Positions 29,201 to 40,410 of a stretch of 40,762 nt of DNA are shown in pieces. The translations under genes and the position numbers were made by a program. Within the stretch, counting starts at the first letter, position 1; each line of letters opens with the position of its first letter. The notes below the pieces were generated by a model. That model searched no databases, had not been told where the DNA came from, and saw only the letters and a program-made list of their open reading frames with translations. The DNA lies in contig CAJNDS010000028.1 of NCBI GenBank assembly GCA_905221605.1, positions 1 to 40,762 of the forward strand, given 5' to 3'. The stretch is from Symbiodinium natans. Lineage: Eukaryota > Sar > Dinophyceae > Suessiales > Symbiodiniaceae.

Positions 29201-32200
29201 TGGCACCTCCAACAGGATGCACGCGGCGCGCGCCAGACTTGCTCGAACACGACAGGCCTTACTGGTCGGGCGCACGTCGTCGCCAGCCTCTCTGTGCACC
29301 TGACACCAGATTTGGACTGCACGCCATTGCATGTGGCAGAAGATGAGTAGAAGAGGAGCCAAGGAAACCATGCTGTCGACTGGCCACTGCATATCTCATC
29401 AAACGGCATATCTCATCAACCGGCAGTCCCATGACGCCCTTCTTGCGAAATATGATGAGGTACATCAGGTACCAACACGACACAGTATCGGACCAAAGGC
29501 TTAGCCAGACCACGCATTGACTGGTGCAGTCTATATTGCCCGACGGCTTGACAGCATGGAAAAGATTTGCGCAAAACACCGTTTCTCAGTCGAATTGACG
29601 GACTTCCGATGCCGCGCTGTCAACTTTACTGCTGGTTTGGTGCGTCTTTGAACCATGTCAGTGCTAAGCAGCCGCACGTGGCAAACTAGTCCAAACAATC
29701 TCGACAGACTGTTGGTCCCTGGATGACACAAGTGTGACTCGGCAAGCCTCCGAAGCCTCCACCGTGCTCGGCCCGCTCGGCGCGCTCGGCGCCGTCGGCG
29801 CGCTCGGCGCCGTCGGCGCGGTCTCCGCGCTTTGGACGGCGACCTACCCAACCAACACCCGCATGCAAAAGCCTGTGATCGCAACCTTTGCACTGCAGCC
29901 AGTATAGCCAGTGGCCTTTTGCACAGCAACCGGAGCCGGAGCTGGGCTATGGCTTGGCACCTCCAACAAGATGCGCGCGGCATGCACCAGACTTGCACGC
30001 GTGCGACAGGCCTCACTGAACGGCACAGCATCTCTCATCCCACATCAGTCTTATGATTGTCTTTTTTTTGCGAAGGCTCGTAGATTGCCCGCAGGGTGGC
30101 TGGCCTCTTTGACACTTTGAATGGCGCTGCCGCTTGGCACCTACCCAGCCAGTGGAAGAGCAATGACCTAGACCACCATCCTGCTAATGCCAGTGTTGAA
30201 CTACAGCCAGTGGCCTTTGGCACGGCATCTGGAGCCGGAGCTGGGCTTTGGCTTGGCACCTCCAACAGGATGCACGCGGCGCGCGCCAGACTTGCTCGAA
30301 CACGACAGGCCTTACTGGTCGGGCGCACGTCGTCGCCAGCCTCTCTGTGCACCTGACACCAGATTTGGACTGCACGCCATTGCATGTGGCAGAAAATGAG
30401 CAGAAGAGGAGCCAAGGAAACCATGATGTCGACTGGCCACTGCATATCTCATCAAACGGCAGTCCCATGACTCCCTTCTTGCGAAGGCTCGTTGAATGAT
30501 GAGGTACATCAGGTACATTCAGGTACCAAAACGACACAGTATCCACGCATTCACTGGTGCATTTTTTGCTGCCGGACGGCTTGACACGATGCCGCGCTGT
30601 CAACTTTACTGCTCATTTGGTGCGTCTTTGAACCATGTCAGTGCAAAGCAGCCGCACGTGGCAAACTAGTCCAAACAATCTCGACAGACTGTTGGTCCCT
30701 GGATGACACAAGTGTGACTCGGCAAGCCTCCGAAGCATCCACCGTGCTCGGCCCGCTCGGCGCGCTCGGCGCCGTCGGCGCGCTCGGCGCCGTCGGCGCG
30801 GCAGTATAGCCAGTGGCCTTTTGCACAGCAACCGGAGCCGGAGCTGGGCTATGGCTTGGCACCTCCAACAAGATGCGCGCGGCATGCACCAGACTTGCAC
30901 GCGTGCGACAGGCCTCACTGAACGGCACAGCATCTCTCATCCCACATCAGTCTTATGATTGTCTTTTTTTGGCGAAGGCTCGTAGATTGCCCGGCAGGGT
31001 GCCTGGCCTCTTTGACACTTTGAATGGCGCTGCCGCTTGGCACCTACCCAGCCAGTGGAAGAGCAATGACCTAGACCACCATCCTGCTAATGCCAGTGTG
31101 GAACTACAGCCAGTGGCCTTTGGCACGGCATCTGGAGCCGGAGCTGGGCTTTGGCTTGGCACCTCCAACAGGATGCACGCGGCGCGCGCCAGACTTGCTC
31201 GAACACGACAGGCCTTACTGGTCGGGCGCACGTCGTCGCCAGCCTCTCTGTGCACCTGACACCAGATTTGGACTGCACGCCATTGCATGTGGCAGAAAAT
31301 GAGCAGAAGAGGAGCCAAGGAAACCATGATGTCGACTGGCCACTGCATATCTCATCAAACGGCAGTCCCATGACTCCCTTCTTGCGAAGGCTCGTTGAAT
31401 GATGAGGTACATCAGGTACATTCAGGTACCAAAACGACACAGTATCCACGCATTCACTGGTGCATTTTTTGCTGCCGGACGGCTTGACACGATGCCGCGC
31501 TGTCAACTTTACTGCTCGTTTGGTGCGTCTTTGAACCATGTCAGTGCTAAGCAGCCGCACGTGGCAAACTAGTCCAAACAATCTCGACAGACTGTTGGTC
31601 CCTGGATGACACAAGTGTGACTCGGCAAGCCTCCGAAGCCTCCACCGTGCTCGGCCCGCTCGGCGCGCTCGGCGCCGTCGGCGCGCTCGGCGCCGTCGGC
31701 GCGGTCTCCGCGCTTTGGACGGCGACCTACCCAACCAACACCCGCATGCAAAAGCCTGTGATCGCAACTTTTGCACTGCAGCCAGTATAGCCAGTGGCCT
31801 TTTGCACAGCAACCGGAGCCGGAGCTGGGCTATGGCTTGGCACCTCCAACAAGATGCGCGCGGCATGCACCAGACTTGCACGCGTGCGACAGGCCTCACT
31901 GAAGGGGCGCACGTGGTCGCCAGCCTCTTTGACTGCACATATGTACTTGTTAACTGATAAAGACTGTTTGGACAGATAGTCTTTAAACTTGAGGACTATC
32001 AAATGTGTTCCAGCAAGAGCTTTAATTCATTCATTCGGAGATTGAGTCTAGATTTTCGCAGACAATCAGCAGTAGGCATGCCATCGACTGGCCACTGCAT
32101 CTCTCATCACACAGCAGTCCCATGACAATCCATGACTTCTTGCGAAGGCTCGTAGATTGGCCGTAGGTCCTGTGAATGCCATTGTGAACTGCAGCCAGTG

Positions 32201-32331
32201 GCCTTTTGCACAGCAACCGGAGCCGGAGCTGGGCTTTGGCTTGGCACCTCCAACAGGATGCGTGCGGCATGCGCCAGACTTGCATGAGTGTGACAGGCCT
32301 TGCTAGCAGGGCGCTCAGCCTCCGCCGGCCC
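26241..32331 (-). CDS. Array of homologous micro-exon-like segments (candidate multi-exon gene)
   Basis: The minus strand carries repeated short segments with AG immediately before and usually GC immediately after, mostly in phase 0. VDV type (33-45 nt): 26241-26285, 27245-27283, 28813-28845 (GT donor), and a related LADVQSIESVGK at 26689-26724 (GA donor). DDV type (42 nt, e.g. VQRMASDDVRSISE): 26435-26476, 26919-26960, 27688-27729, 28127-28168, 29258-29299, 30311-30352, 31214-31255. VPSD type (39-45 nt, e.g. VPSDGPAENAVQE): 26345-26383, 26824-26862, 27592-27630, 28032-28070, 29162-29206, 29916-29960, 30215-30259, 30818-30862, 31118-31162, 31799-31843, 32203-32247. Short VPSDG type (30-36 nt, e.g. 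VPSDGDQQKVEE): 26557-26592, 27817-27852, 28719-28748, 30105-30140, 31008-31043. DDV and VPSD segments pair with a spacer of about 50-57 bases. The encoded protein is unknown, and the alternative is a non-coding tandem repeat. Confidence 0.5.
29153..31905. repeat. Triplicated segment, near-identical units of about 0.9-1.05 kb
   Basis: Three units start at about 29153, 30208 and 31111. Units 2 and 3 are almost identical over their shared length. Unit 2 lacks a 79-base piece (present at 29820-29898 and 31703-31781) exactly after its GGCGC-rich tract. The third unit loses similarity after about 31905. A diverged partial copy follows at about 32190-32320. Each unit contains two pairs of the micro-exon-like segments. 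Confidence 0.85.
29766..29822 (-). repeat. GCTCGGCGC tandem tract (first of three copies)
   Basis: Short 9-base units such as gctcggcgc and cgtcggcgc repeat several times. The same tract recurs at about 30746-30800 and 31650-31704 in the other units of the triplication. On the minus strand one frame reads an Arg/Ala/Glu/Asp/Gly peptide, RADGAERADGAERAERAE. It may be coding or simply GC-rich microsatellite. Confidence 0.7.
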
Positions 32332-32334
32332 CTG

Positions 32335-32790
32335 GCATCGGAGTCAGTGATGACATGTCGGTGCCATATCGGACAGCACTCAGACTTCGTTTGAACAAAC
32401 AAACTGTGGAGGTTGAATTGAAATGTCGGACACCCATGGCTCAACACACAGCCAGTAGATGGCAAAACAGTTCAGGTTAGCAATAAGAAGGTGGCAGGCA
32501 GGGCAGAAGCTTGTGGCTGTTCACGAGCTAATGGCTGGAAAGGTTTCTGAAAGGAACTTCATACATTAACAAACGAAGCTTGCGAACGGGGCTAAGCTAG
32601 CTCAAGAGGGCACGTGCCTCCACTGCAGGGCCCGGTGGACCCGGTGGGCTATGCCCAGCAGAAGGCCTCTGGCAGACGCCCATCTTCTCACAGCTCCGTG
32701 AAACTCTTGGCTGTCCACGCAGCGTTTGCAAGCTGTCAAGGCCTGAGATGCGGCATCAGAGTCTGCTGGCCATCCTGAAGCAAGGCAAGC
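32335..32790. other. No clear gene
   Basis: Unique sequence between the repeat array and the next exon-like stretch. No supportable feature. Confidence 0.35.
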
Positions 32791-34060
32791 TTAGCCCACT
32801 CTGAATCTTGGCCCCCTAAACTTGCAGATTGTCTCTCCGTCCTCTGCGGGCTGCCTTGAAGCTGGCGCGGCGCCTTGTGGCGTTGAAGGGTTTGAAGATG
32901 TTTCTGACGTGCTGTCCAAATCTGTTCGGCCTGTGACTTGCAGAAGTTCTAGCTCCTTCTGAGTCCAAAAAACCACAGAACCGGTCGAGTTTGTACACAA
33001 CTCAAAAGACCGTTCACCAGAGCGCTCCGTCGAGGCGTAGGGACGCCCAGGGGTAGCTGTCCTTTGCCAGGAGAGGACTTCGAGGTTGGAGCCATGATCT
33101 GGCTGCAGCCAAGCAGCCACTCACCGAAAGCGCCACCTGGCCTCAGGCAACAAAAGTACACAGACAATCTCAGGAAAAATCCCATTCGTGCGAGGGCTGG
33201 GAGTGGAGTTGTATGGAGTTGCAGCACTCAAGCGCCAGACATAGAGGACACTGCCTCAACTTGTGCCGGCAGGGGCATGCAGAACACTGACGACATCTGA
33301 AAACAGTGCAGACGCCGTGACATGATGTGACTCAAATATCAAAGTGCCACTTAGAAGCTGGTGCCCCTGGATCCGCCGTCGACCATGGTGTGCCCGGCGC
33401 GCGTACAGTCGCGGGGCTGTCCCTGGCAAGTGCTGCGCTCCGCGATGGAGACCTCGCGAGAACTTGTGACTGTGTGCAAGGAGGTCGAAAACTGGAAAAG
33501 CTGAGCCGGCTGCGCTGCCCAGGTGGTCAAGTGATCTGCGCAACACAATATTACTTCCTTCGACTTACATGTGGCAACCGCCCAGGAAGCTGCCCACTTT
33601 GCTGAGCTCCATGCAAGGCAGTGGCTGGAGTGGCTCCTCTACGACGGAACTTAGGCAGTGTGCCTAGTAAATGGAGCACATCTTGAGCAGCCTCCAGGCT
33701 CACGTCGATGGAATAGTAAGAACAAGAACATGCTCGATTGAAAAGCGTTGTCGTCGTTTCCGGCCATCTTATCATGGCATGGCATAGAGTCATCCGAATC
33801 GTCCAGCATGTCCAGGGTGATGATTTCAGCCGAGTTACTTGCTATGACAGTTCTGCAGTCAGAGGCAGACCCCTCCAGTTCACAGATGCTACGAAAATCG
33901 CCAAGCTGATTCAAGCTAAGTGCATGTTTCGAGCTTTTTAAGAATGTCACGACAGATCCAATAACACTTTCACGTGCCAACTGTTGCATGTCAGAGAGCG
34001 TTGCTGTGACAGGCCGGGGATGTCCTCGGCAAAAGCCTCTGCCTCATCGTCAGACCTGAT
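32791..34060 (-). CDS. Exon-like stretches between the two exon series (minus strand)
   Basis: Two pieces look protein-like. At about 32791-33000 a frame reads KELELLQVTGRTDLDSTSET and a Ser/Thr/Pro-rich continuation, with a candidate acceptor (actcag) before KELELLQ. At about 33690-33990 a frame reads MQQLARESVIGSVVTFLKSS and later DMLDDSDDSMPCHDKMAGND. No domain is recognised. They lie on the same strand as the series on both sides and could join one of those genes. Confidence 0.35.
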
Positions 34061-34217
34061 GAATCATGACACATTCCACTTCAACGGGGCCAATCAACAA
34101 GTATCCACAGGCCCCCAGTTGCAAGTCTGAGGCTCTGAGGCTGTCGCCACGGCACGTCAAGTGGCCGCCTTGTCCTGTGCACAGTATACATTCTCGACTT
34201 AAGTATTCAGCTAACTG

Positions 34218-37200
34218 TCAGGGCTCCCTCCTGTGGCGCTGCTCGAAGGCGCTGATCTCCCGCTCCAGCTGGAGCGTTCTCTCCTCCAGTGCCCGGCTTC
34301 GTCTCGCCTTCCACCGAACGCATTGCAGCAACAATCCCAAACTTGAAAAGGGCCTCTTTTGAGTCCGTACAGAATCGACGGACGCACCCATGCAGTGTGA
34401 TCCAGGCTTCCACTTTCCCTGCCCTGTGGCTAAGCTTCAGTCAGAGCCTTGGTGCCCTTGGGCCTATGGAGTATCTTCTGCACCTCGCAGTGGGCCCCCT
34501 CTAGGTTCACTGCAGGCTGCATGCCCCCAATCCCTTCTCACTGGCGATACTGGAGCCCGACATCACCAGCCCTGATGGCCATTCTTCTTGTGGACTGCCC
34601 CCCCCCCCCCCCCCCCACAACATATTGTCGTGCCGCGACTTCAGACACTGAGAGGAGTCGCTGGGCTCGACTTGGCTCCCTAAACCTGGACACTGGAAAG
34701 AGGAAGAAGAAGGATTCGGCCTTCCCAACCTCCATGTCCGGACTGAAGCCAGAGAAGATCCTGAGCACATGAGAGTTGATCCAAATTCTGGTCCCCTCAC
34801 GAGTACCTTACATCAGAATCGCAACTTAGAAACCAATTTAATTCAATCCCCCGCATGCAGGTGTGTACTACTGGTGTACTGCATTGAGACTTGTCTTCGC
34901 AGCTCCAGGGCTGCAGCTCTTGTTCCAGGTTCTGGAGAGCACTTACCCACCTCGCCAGGAACGTGCTCACGAAGGACTGCGGTGGCTGAGTGGGCTGACC
35001 CAACAGGCTCCCGGCATTTTTTGTGGTGCGGCCTTTTGCTCTGCCACCTGAACGCAATCATGGATCATCATCATGATCATCATGATCATCATGATCATCA
35101 TGATCATCATGATGAAGCCTCTCACATCAGAGACGTGCCCCAGCCCTTGCATGCCTGGAGCTGCTGCCGCAGCCTCTCGGTTTCCGAGGCCTGGCTTTGG
35201 GACATCCAGGTCTTGCCGGCCCTTGATAACTTCAAAGCCCAGACCGGGCATCCACAAACACGCCTTCCGCCCTTTTGGGGTGTGCAATGGTCAGCACACA
35301 GCGAGTCACGAAGCCCGGATTGTTTCCCGGGTCCCCTTTCGGAGGCCCCTGGTATTCACTGGTCCACGGCGCAATGTCTACTAGAACGAAGGCCTTGCAA
35401 TTCCTCCACAAGCTGAAGGCTCTTAGGGCTCACCCTTTTTTTGGCCAAGCCCAATCCAAAAAGTTTGCGGGCCATGGCAAGCTTTCTTTTTTTAAATATT
35501 TTTTTAAACATTTTGCATCTGTGCCACATCGCAAGGTCGCAAGTGGGGGTCGTTGGGTGGGAAGGTCTGACTCGCGCTCACAAGGTGCACTCCATGCTCT
35601 TCTGTGCGGCACGCTCTAAGCTTTGGAGCCCCAAAGACCCCCGAAACCCAAACCCGAAGAAGCCCCTTTGCCTCGGTGGAGAGCCGGGAGCGCGTCTCCT
35701 GCAGCTGCCGAGCCAGCGCGGTCGGGGCGCTCTCCGCCGCAAGGAGCTTGTCCTGATGCAGCTTGAAGAGGCTCAGGGATGCTTGGGGTTCAATGGCAGC
35801 ACTGGGGTGAACTACTGTGTGAATTCGAAATAAGTGTCTCGACAGGAATGTGCAGAGCAGTTGGGGTGCAGAGTCCAATGCAGGATCCAAATCGCAAGTT
35901 TTGCCGGTCCGGGAGTTGCAAAGGGTGAACTCTCGAAAGTTCGCGGACAAGGATTTCAGAATCGAAGGTCTACATGTCTTCCGACTTCATGAGAGCCTTT
36001 GGCGTTAGCTAAGAGCCTCCAACTGCGCATGCTGGCGTCGAAGCTCTTCCTGAGCTGACACTCCGTCGAGAATGCCAGCTGCCAACAACAACTGTTGATT
36101 TGTCTTCAATCTCTGGGGCTGCGTCGACTTCTGAACAAAGGCGGGTCTTGTCCTTCCTTGTTTGATGGCTGCAGATCTACTATACTTGCAGACCTCTCTT
36201 GCTTGCTCTCGCCCTTACTTCCGAGAATGACTGACCTGGTTGCAGCTCGGCGGTTTGTTGCTGATGTGCAAATCTTCGTGCCCCGAAGCTAAGGGCACAG
36301 CTGGAGCTGACCGAGGTCTGACTCGGCGCGGCTGTGCGCCTACGGTTCACGTGTGTTGCGCCCCGATTGATGTGCAGTCGGCCCTCATGCAAGAAGATGT
36401 CTCCACTCGGCCTGCTTCTCTGTTTCAAACATGTGCCGCAGGGCCTGGGGCACAGGTCAGCTCTCCACTGCAACCCCGTCAATGGTGATTTCAGATGCGT
36501 CGGTCCGAGCCAGCCACCGTCTTTTCTGTCCTGAGGGACTCCAGCTCTTGCTGAAATGCAACGACCTTCAGAGGCGAACTGGACTCAACGACCTTGCCTA
36601 GACATCGTAAAACAGAGAGCCTTAGTACCTAGAACTCTTCTCCTCTTTGTCAGAGCTGGAACAGCGCCTCTCTTGAAACAGTCCCCCGCGCCTGTTGCCC
36701 AGCAACCTTGAGGAGCTGAATCTGCTCACGGGCATCTTCGAGCTCCTCTGGCAGAGATCATCTGTCGCTTTGGCGCCTTCTCCGCTTGAGCCGCGCGAAT
36801 GCTCTGAGGCTCCGGGCCCGAGCTTTTGCCGAACAGCCCTCTTCTGCAGCCCTGGCATCCTTCCTGGCCTCCCAAGATGGCAGCTTCCGCATTGGCTGGC
36901 ATGGTGTTCTGCAACGTGGTACGGGGTACGAGATGGTACGAGGTACGAGTCAGCGCTTGAGAGAGGCTCTCGCCTGGTTGGCGCTTCTTTCCGCCTCTGC
37001 TGTCTCAGCGACCAGCCTGTCCTCAACTTCTCAACTTCGGCAGGAGACAGCATTGATTCATGCACATGAGACCTTCAAGGCTTCTTGATGATCTCGAATG
37101 CCGGCCATCTGCACCTTCTCCCTGCGGATGGCTCTCATCTCAAACCGTCAAGGCAAAACTTCGGCTTCGCGGCCTTTCAAGGCTGAACTGCGCCTGGCGC

Positions 37201-39051
37201 AGCTCCTCGCGCTCTGCTGCCACAGCCTTGAGATTCTTAGGAAAGGCACGCTGTGCTACGAAGAAGATTGGCACTTCACACATGCCTTAGAAACGCAAGC
37301 TTTGACACGCGCACCAAGCACATGCATTCCGTTGGGCATTTCTGACTTTCGCATTTGCTTGCTAGAGGTTGCCCACAATGGGCTCAGTACAGAATTGGGT
37401 TGGACTCTTGCGAGAGTTCAACTTGGCAGACGTGGCAGACTCTTTCAAGATCCCAGCGGCAAGAGCAGGTCTCCTGAGGATCTCTGTTTTAATTGCGATC
37501 AGCTTGTCCTATGCTCACTTTAAGTTCAGGTTGTTGCCACTACTAGCTCTCAGCACTCAGCAGGCCAGAGTCGACGAGCACTGACGTGAGAAAGCGACAT
37601 AGCTGACATCCATCATCATAAACCTGTTCCGCTTGTACAGCGTGTACGTCCGATCAAGGGACACACCCATCGTACCTGATTCGAAAATCTTCGCATGAAG
37701 ATCATGCCTCTTGAAATGGCCCCGAAGAAACATAGCGCATGATCTACACTCTACCAGTTGTATTCCTCATTCTTCTAGTACCTTGTACTCTTAACAAGAA
37801 ACCCAAACCAAACGCACGTACCGCCCCCCCTTGGATGAGTAACCCCGATTCTGAGGCCGGTGCTGCCTGCGCAGCTGCCTTCGCGGACTCCCGAGTCTCT
37901 TCCGCGCGTCGTGTCAGCTCGGCTGCCGCTGCAGAATTCCTCTCCTGGGTTTCGGGCGAGGGATGGGAGTTGATGTCTCTTGCCTTCGGTTCAAGGACCC
38001 TTGCTTTGCACTCACACAGATCGGAAGATCAGGCTCCCAGTATCATGTCTATTGCTCGCATGTGCTGGTGCACTGTCGGTCTGCCTCCGCAAGTCGTACC
38101 TCTTGTTCTCGACGATCCAGCCCTTCCTTTAACATCTGGAGGCCTTGTAGGAAGGCAGTGGGCAGCTGCAGCACATGGCTCGCTCTGTTGAGTGCTTCGC
38201 GCTTGTCTTCCACATCCAGGTGCTTTGCCCTGGTCGACTGGCGCCTTAACTGCGTGGGTCTCTGGGATCTCGCACCCTGCAAATTCTCTGAAGGACTTTA
38301 GAGACTGCGGCCCTTGCATGGTTGTTCATGGTCGTTGACATGCTTGAATGATAGTTGCAAGAGATCTCCAGGTAGCTGTGCAGGGGCCTAAGCCGCACGC
38401 ATTTGCTCCTCGTCGATGACTTGCTGGGCATTGGCTCGCCACTCAACCTGAGAGAGCGTTACGGTCCAGGGTTTTGGGTTTCAAGGTCGCGTGAAGCCCT
38501 CACAGCAAGAGCAACAAACAAACACGCACGACCGGCAAATCGTTCGTTTGCTCTTCCAGCGTTTGTTCAGCACTGAAGGTTGCAGACACAACAGTGGCTT
38601 GGTGTTTGCTGGGTCCTGCACAGCCTTCTTCTCAAGATCTAACTCCTGCCCGTCACAGGTGCATCCCGGTACACCGAGAACTTCACGTTCGCCGAGTACT
38701 AGCCTATAGACCCCCAACAACCACACAAGCCTTGGCACGAGTGCGTTCAGTCGCCAATCGTTCACCTGATCACTGATGGCATGCCCGAACTCCAAGCCAA
38801 GTGCTATGGACCGTTGGCAGGTCCACACTCCTCTGAAAGGATCACAGTCCCAAGAGCCACGCGCTGCCGCAAGCGTTCCTCCCTGTCGGAGAGCTCTCGC
38901 TTTGCCTTCGCCAGCGCCTGGCGAGCGCCCAGTGCAGCCCGGCAAAAGCCATGAAAAGACGCTGCAACGCTCCGCAGTACACCGCAATGTGTCGCAAAGA
39001 AATTGCAGCCTCTTGCACTTCGGCTCGGCTCTTGGCTGCCTCCTCAAGTGC
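34218..39051 (-). CDS. Candidate multi-exon coiled-coil protein gene
   Basis: At least a dozen short minus-strand segments, bounded by AG and by GC or GT, encode charged heptad-like helices. In transcription order: 39007-39051 (ALEEAAKSRAEVQEA, GC donor); 38861-38917 (ALAKAKRELSDREERLRQR, GT); 38622-38645 (ELDLEKKA, GT); 38533-38572; 38399-38447 (VEWRANAQQVIDEEQM); 38100-38135 (MLKEGLDRREQE, gag|gtacga); 37879-37944 (AELTRRAEETRESAK, GC); 37175-37236 (AEREELRQAQFSLE); 37074-37139 (aag|gtctca); 36707-36745 (ELEDAREQIQLLK, GT); 36518-36550 (QELESLRTEKT, GT); 36391-36444 (GC); 36236-36288 (GT); about 36005-36130 (GILDGVSAQEELRRQHAQLE, then TAA or a GC donor); 35672-35752 (81 nt, GC). A last segment near 34218-34320 ends ISAFEQRHRREP then TGA. 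Many lengths are multiples of three. The product would be a long structural or scaffold coiled coil; no specific family is recognised. Confidence 0.55.
34598..34616. repeat. Poly-C run (19 C)
   Basis: Uninterrupted cytosine run inside the coiled-coil gene region, probably intronic. Confidence 0.9.
35061..35113. repeat. ATGATC/ATCATG microsatellite
   Basis: Repeats of atgatcatc and catgatc, probably inside an intron of the minus-strand gene. The open frames across it (His/Asp or Ile/Met runs) are artefacts of the repeat. Confidence 0.9.
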
Positions 39052-39059
39052 CTCAGTGC

Positions 39060-39838
39060 ACTAATATAAAGAAACATACCTCATACCTCAATCAATGCTG
39101 CAACGATTTGCAACGAAGCCAGGCCCTGAGTCTAAGGCTCTACCCGAACAGCCTCCAAGTCGCAGTTAGTCGACTTGGCACGCGGACACGCACTCTCAGT
39201 AGCAGGCGATCTGTTCTCGCTCCAACATACGCACTCGCGCAAGTTCAGCCTGGCGCCAGCTCGGGAAATGGCGCTACATTGAGGAGATATAGTTTGCATA
39301 ACTATGCTGCGCTCTGCCGCCGCTGCTGCTGCTGATGATGATGACAACACTGATGATGATGAGGAGGAGGATGATGATGACGGTTTAGTCAGACCGGGGC
39401 ACTGAAATGTCAAACTGAGTTGGGCCAAGGCCTTCACCTTCAAAGGAACTTGTTTGAAAAATGCCCTCACACGCTGAAGTGCCATAAACCTTGAAACCCA
39501 AAGCCCACCCAAACCCTGAAAACCCCCGCCCAAACCGGAGCCCTAAAGCGACTCTACAATTCCCGGCGTCTCCAAACTCTACAAAGCCCTGAACTCTGGA
39601 GGCCTACAAAGCTCAATGCCTGGGATCTAAACCCACAAGCCTAAATCCCCAAACCGAAACTCTACACTCTGCACCCTGAGAAAAAAGACATGCTTTCTGT
39701 GAGAACTTCACCTCGGTCGCTACTGGTCCCTGCATTGCTTCGATCCTCTCCGAAGGAGGCACTCTCCGACTCTTGACTTGTACACTTGGATATGCATATA
39801 AAAGGAAATGAAGGAACATAAATATAAGGAAATACAAC
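39060..39838. other. No clear gene; GATGAT microsatellite and degenerate CCCTAAA-like text
   Basis: Contains a (GAT)n-type tract at about 39335-39382 and, from about 39490 to 39660, loosely telomere-like words (aaaccctgaa, aaagccc) too decayed to count as an array. No gene is supported. Confidence 0.4.
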
Positions 39839-39840
39839 TC

Positions 39841-39954
39841 TATATATATATATATATACGTATATCTGTATGCTTCTGTTCTTATTTACTTACATCAAAA
39901 ATTAACAGATGAACACAACACGAAGTATAAACAGAAATATAAACAAGTGCATAC

Positions 39955-40032
<78 letters not shown>

Positions 40033-40285
40033 TCATACATATATATATATATATATATGTCTTGGTATATGTATATGTATATGTACATGTATATGTGTAC
40101 GTGTATGTGTATGTGTGTGTATGTATGTATGTATGTATGTATGTATGTATGTATGTATGTATGTATGTATGTATGTATGTGTGTATGTGTGTGTGTATGT
40201 GTGTATGTGTGTATGTGTGTATGTGTGTATGTGTGTATGTGTGTATGTGTGTATGTGTGTATGTGTGTATGTGTGTATGTGTGTA

Positions 40286-40328
<43 letters not shown>

Positions 40329-40410
40329 ATGTATGTATGTATGTATGTATGTATGTATGTATGTATGTATGTATGTATGTATGTATGTATGTATGTATGT
40401 ATGTATGTAT
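39841..40410. repeat. Compound microsatellite of about 570 bases
   Basis: In order: (TA)n at 39841-39857; unique sequence; (ATACAT)n at about 39952-40030; (AT)n near 40040-40058; a (TATG)-type mixture; (GTAT)n at about 40120-40180; (GTATGTGT)n at 40180-40285; (GTCT)n at about 40286-40327; (GTAT)n to 40410. It yields long Ile/Tyr/His/Thr or Val/Cys/Met open frames on both strands that are not genes. Confidence 0.95.

Noticed and set aside
29150-32300. CRISPR-like array in the repeated region
   Set aside because: Repeat units are long, contain sub-repeats that code in phase, and there are no uniform short repeats with unique spacers or cas genes.
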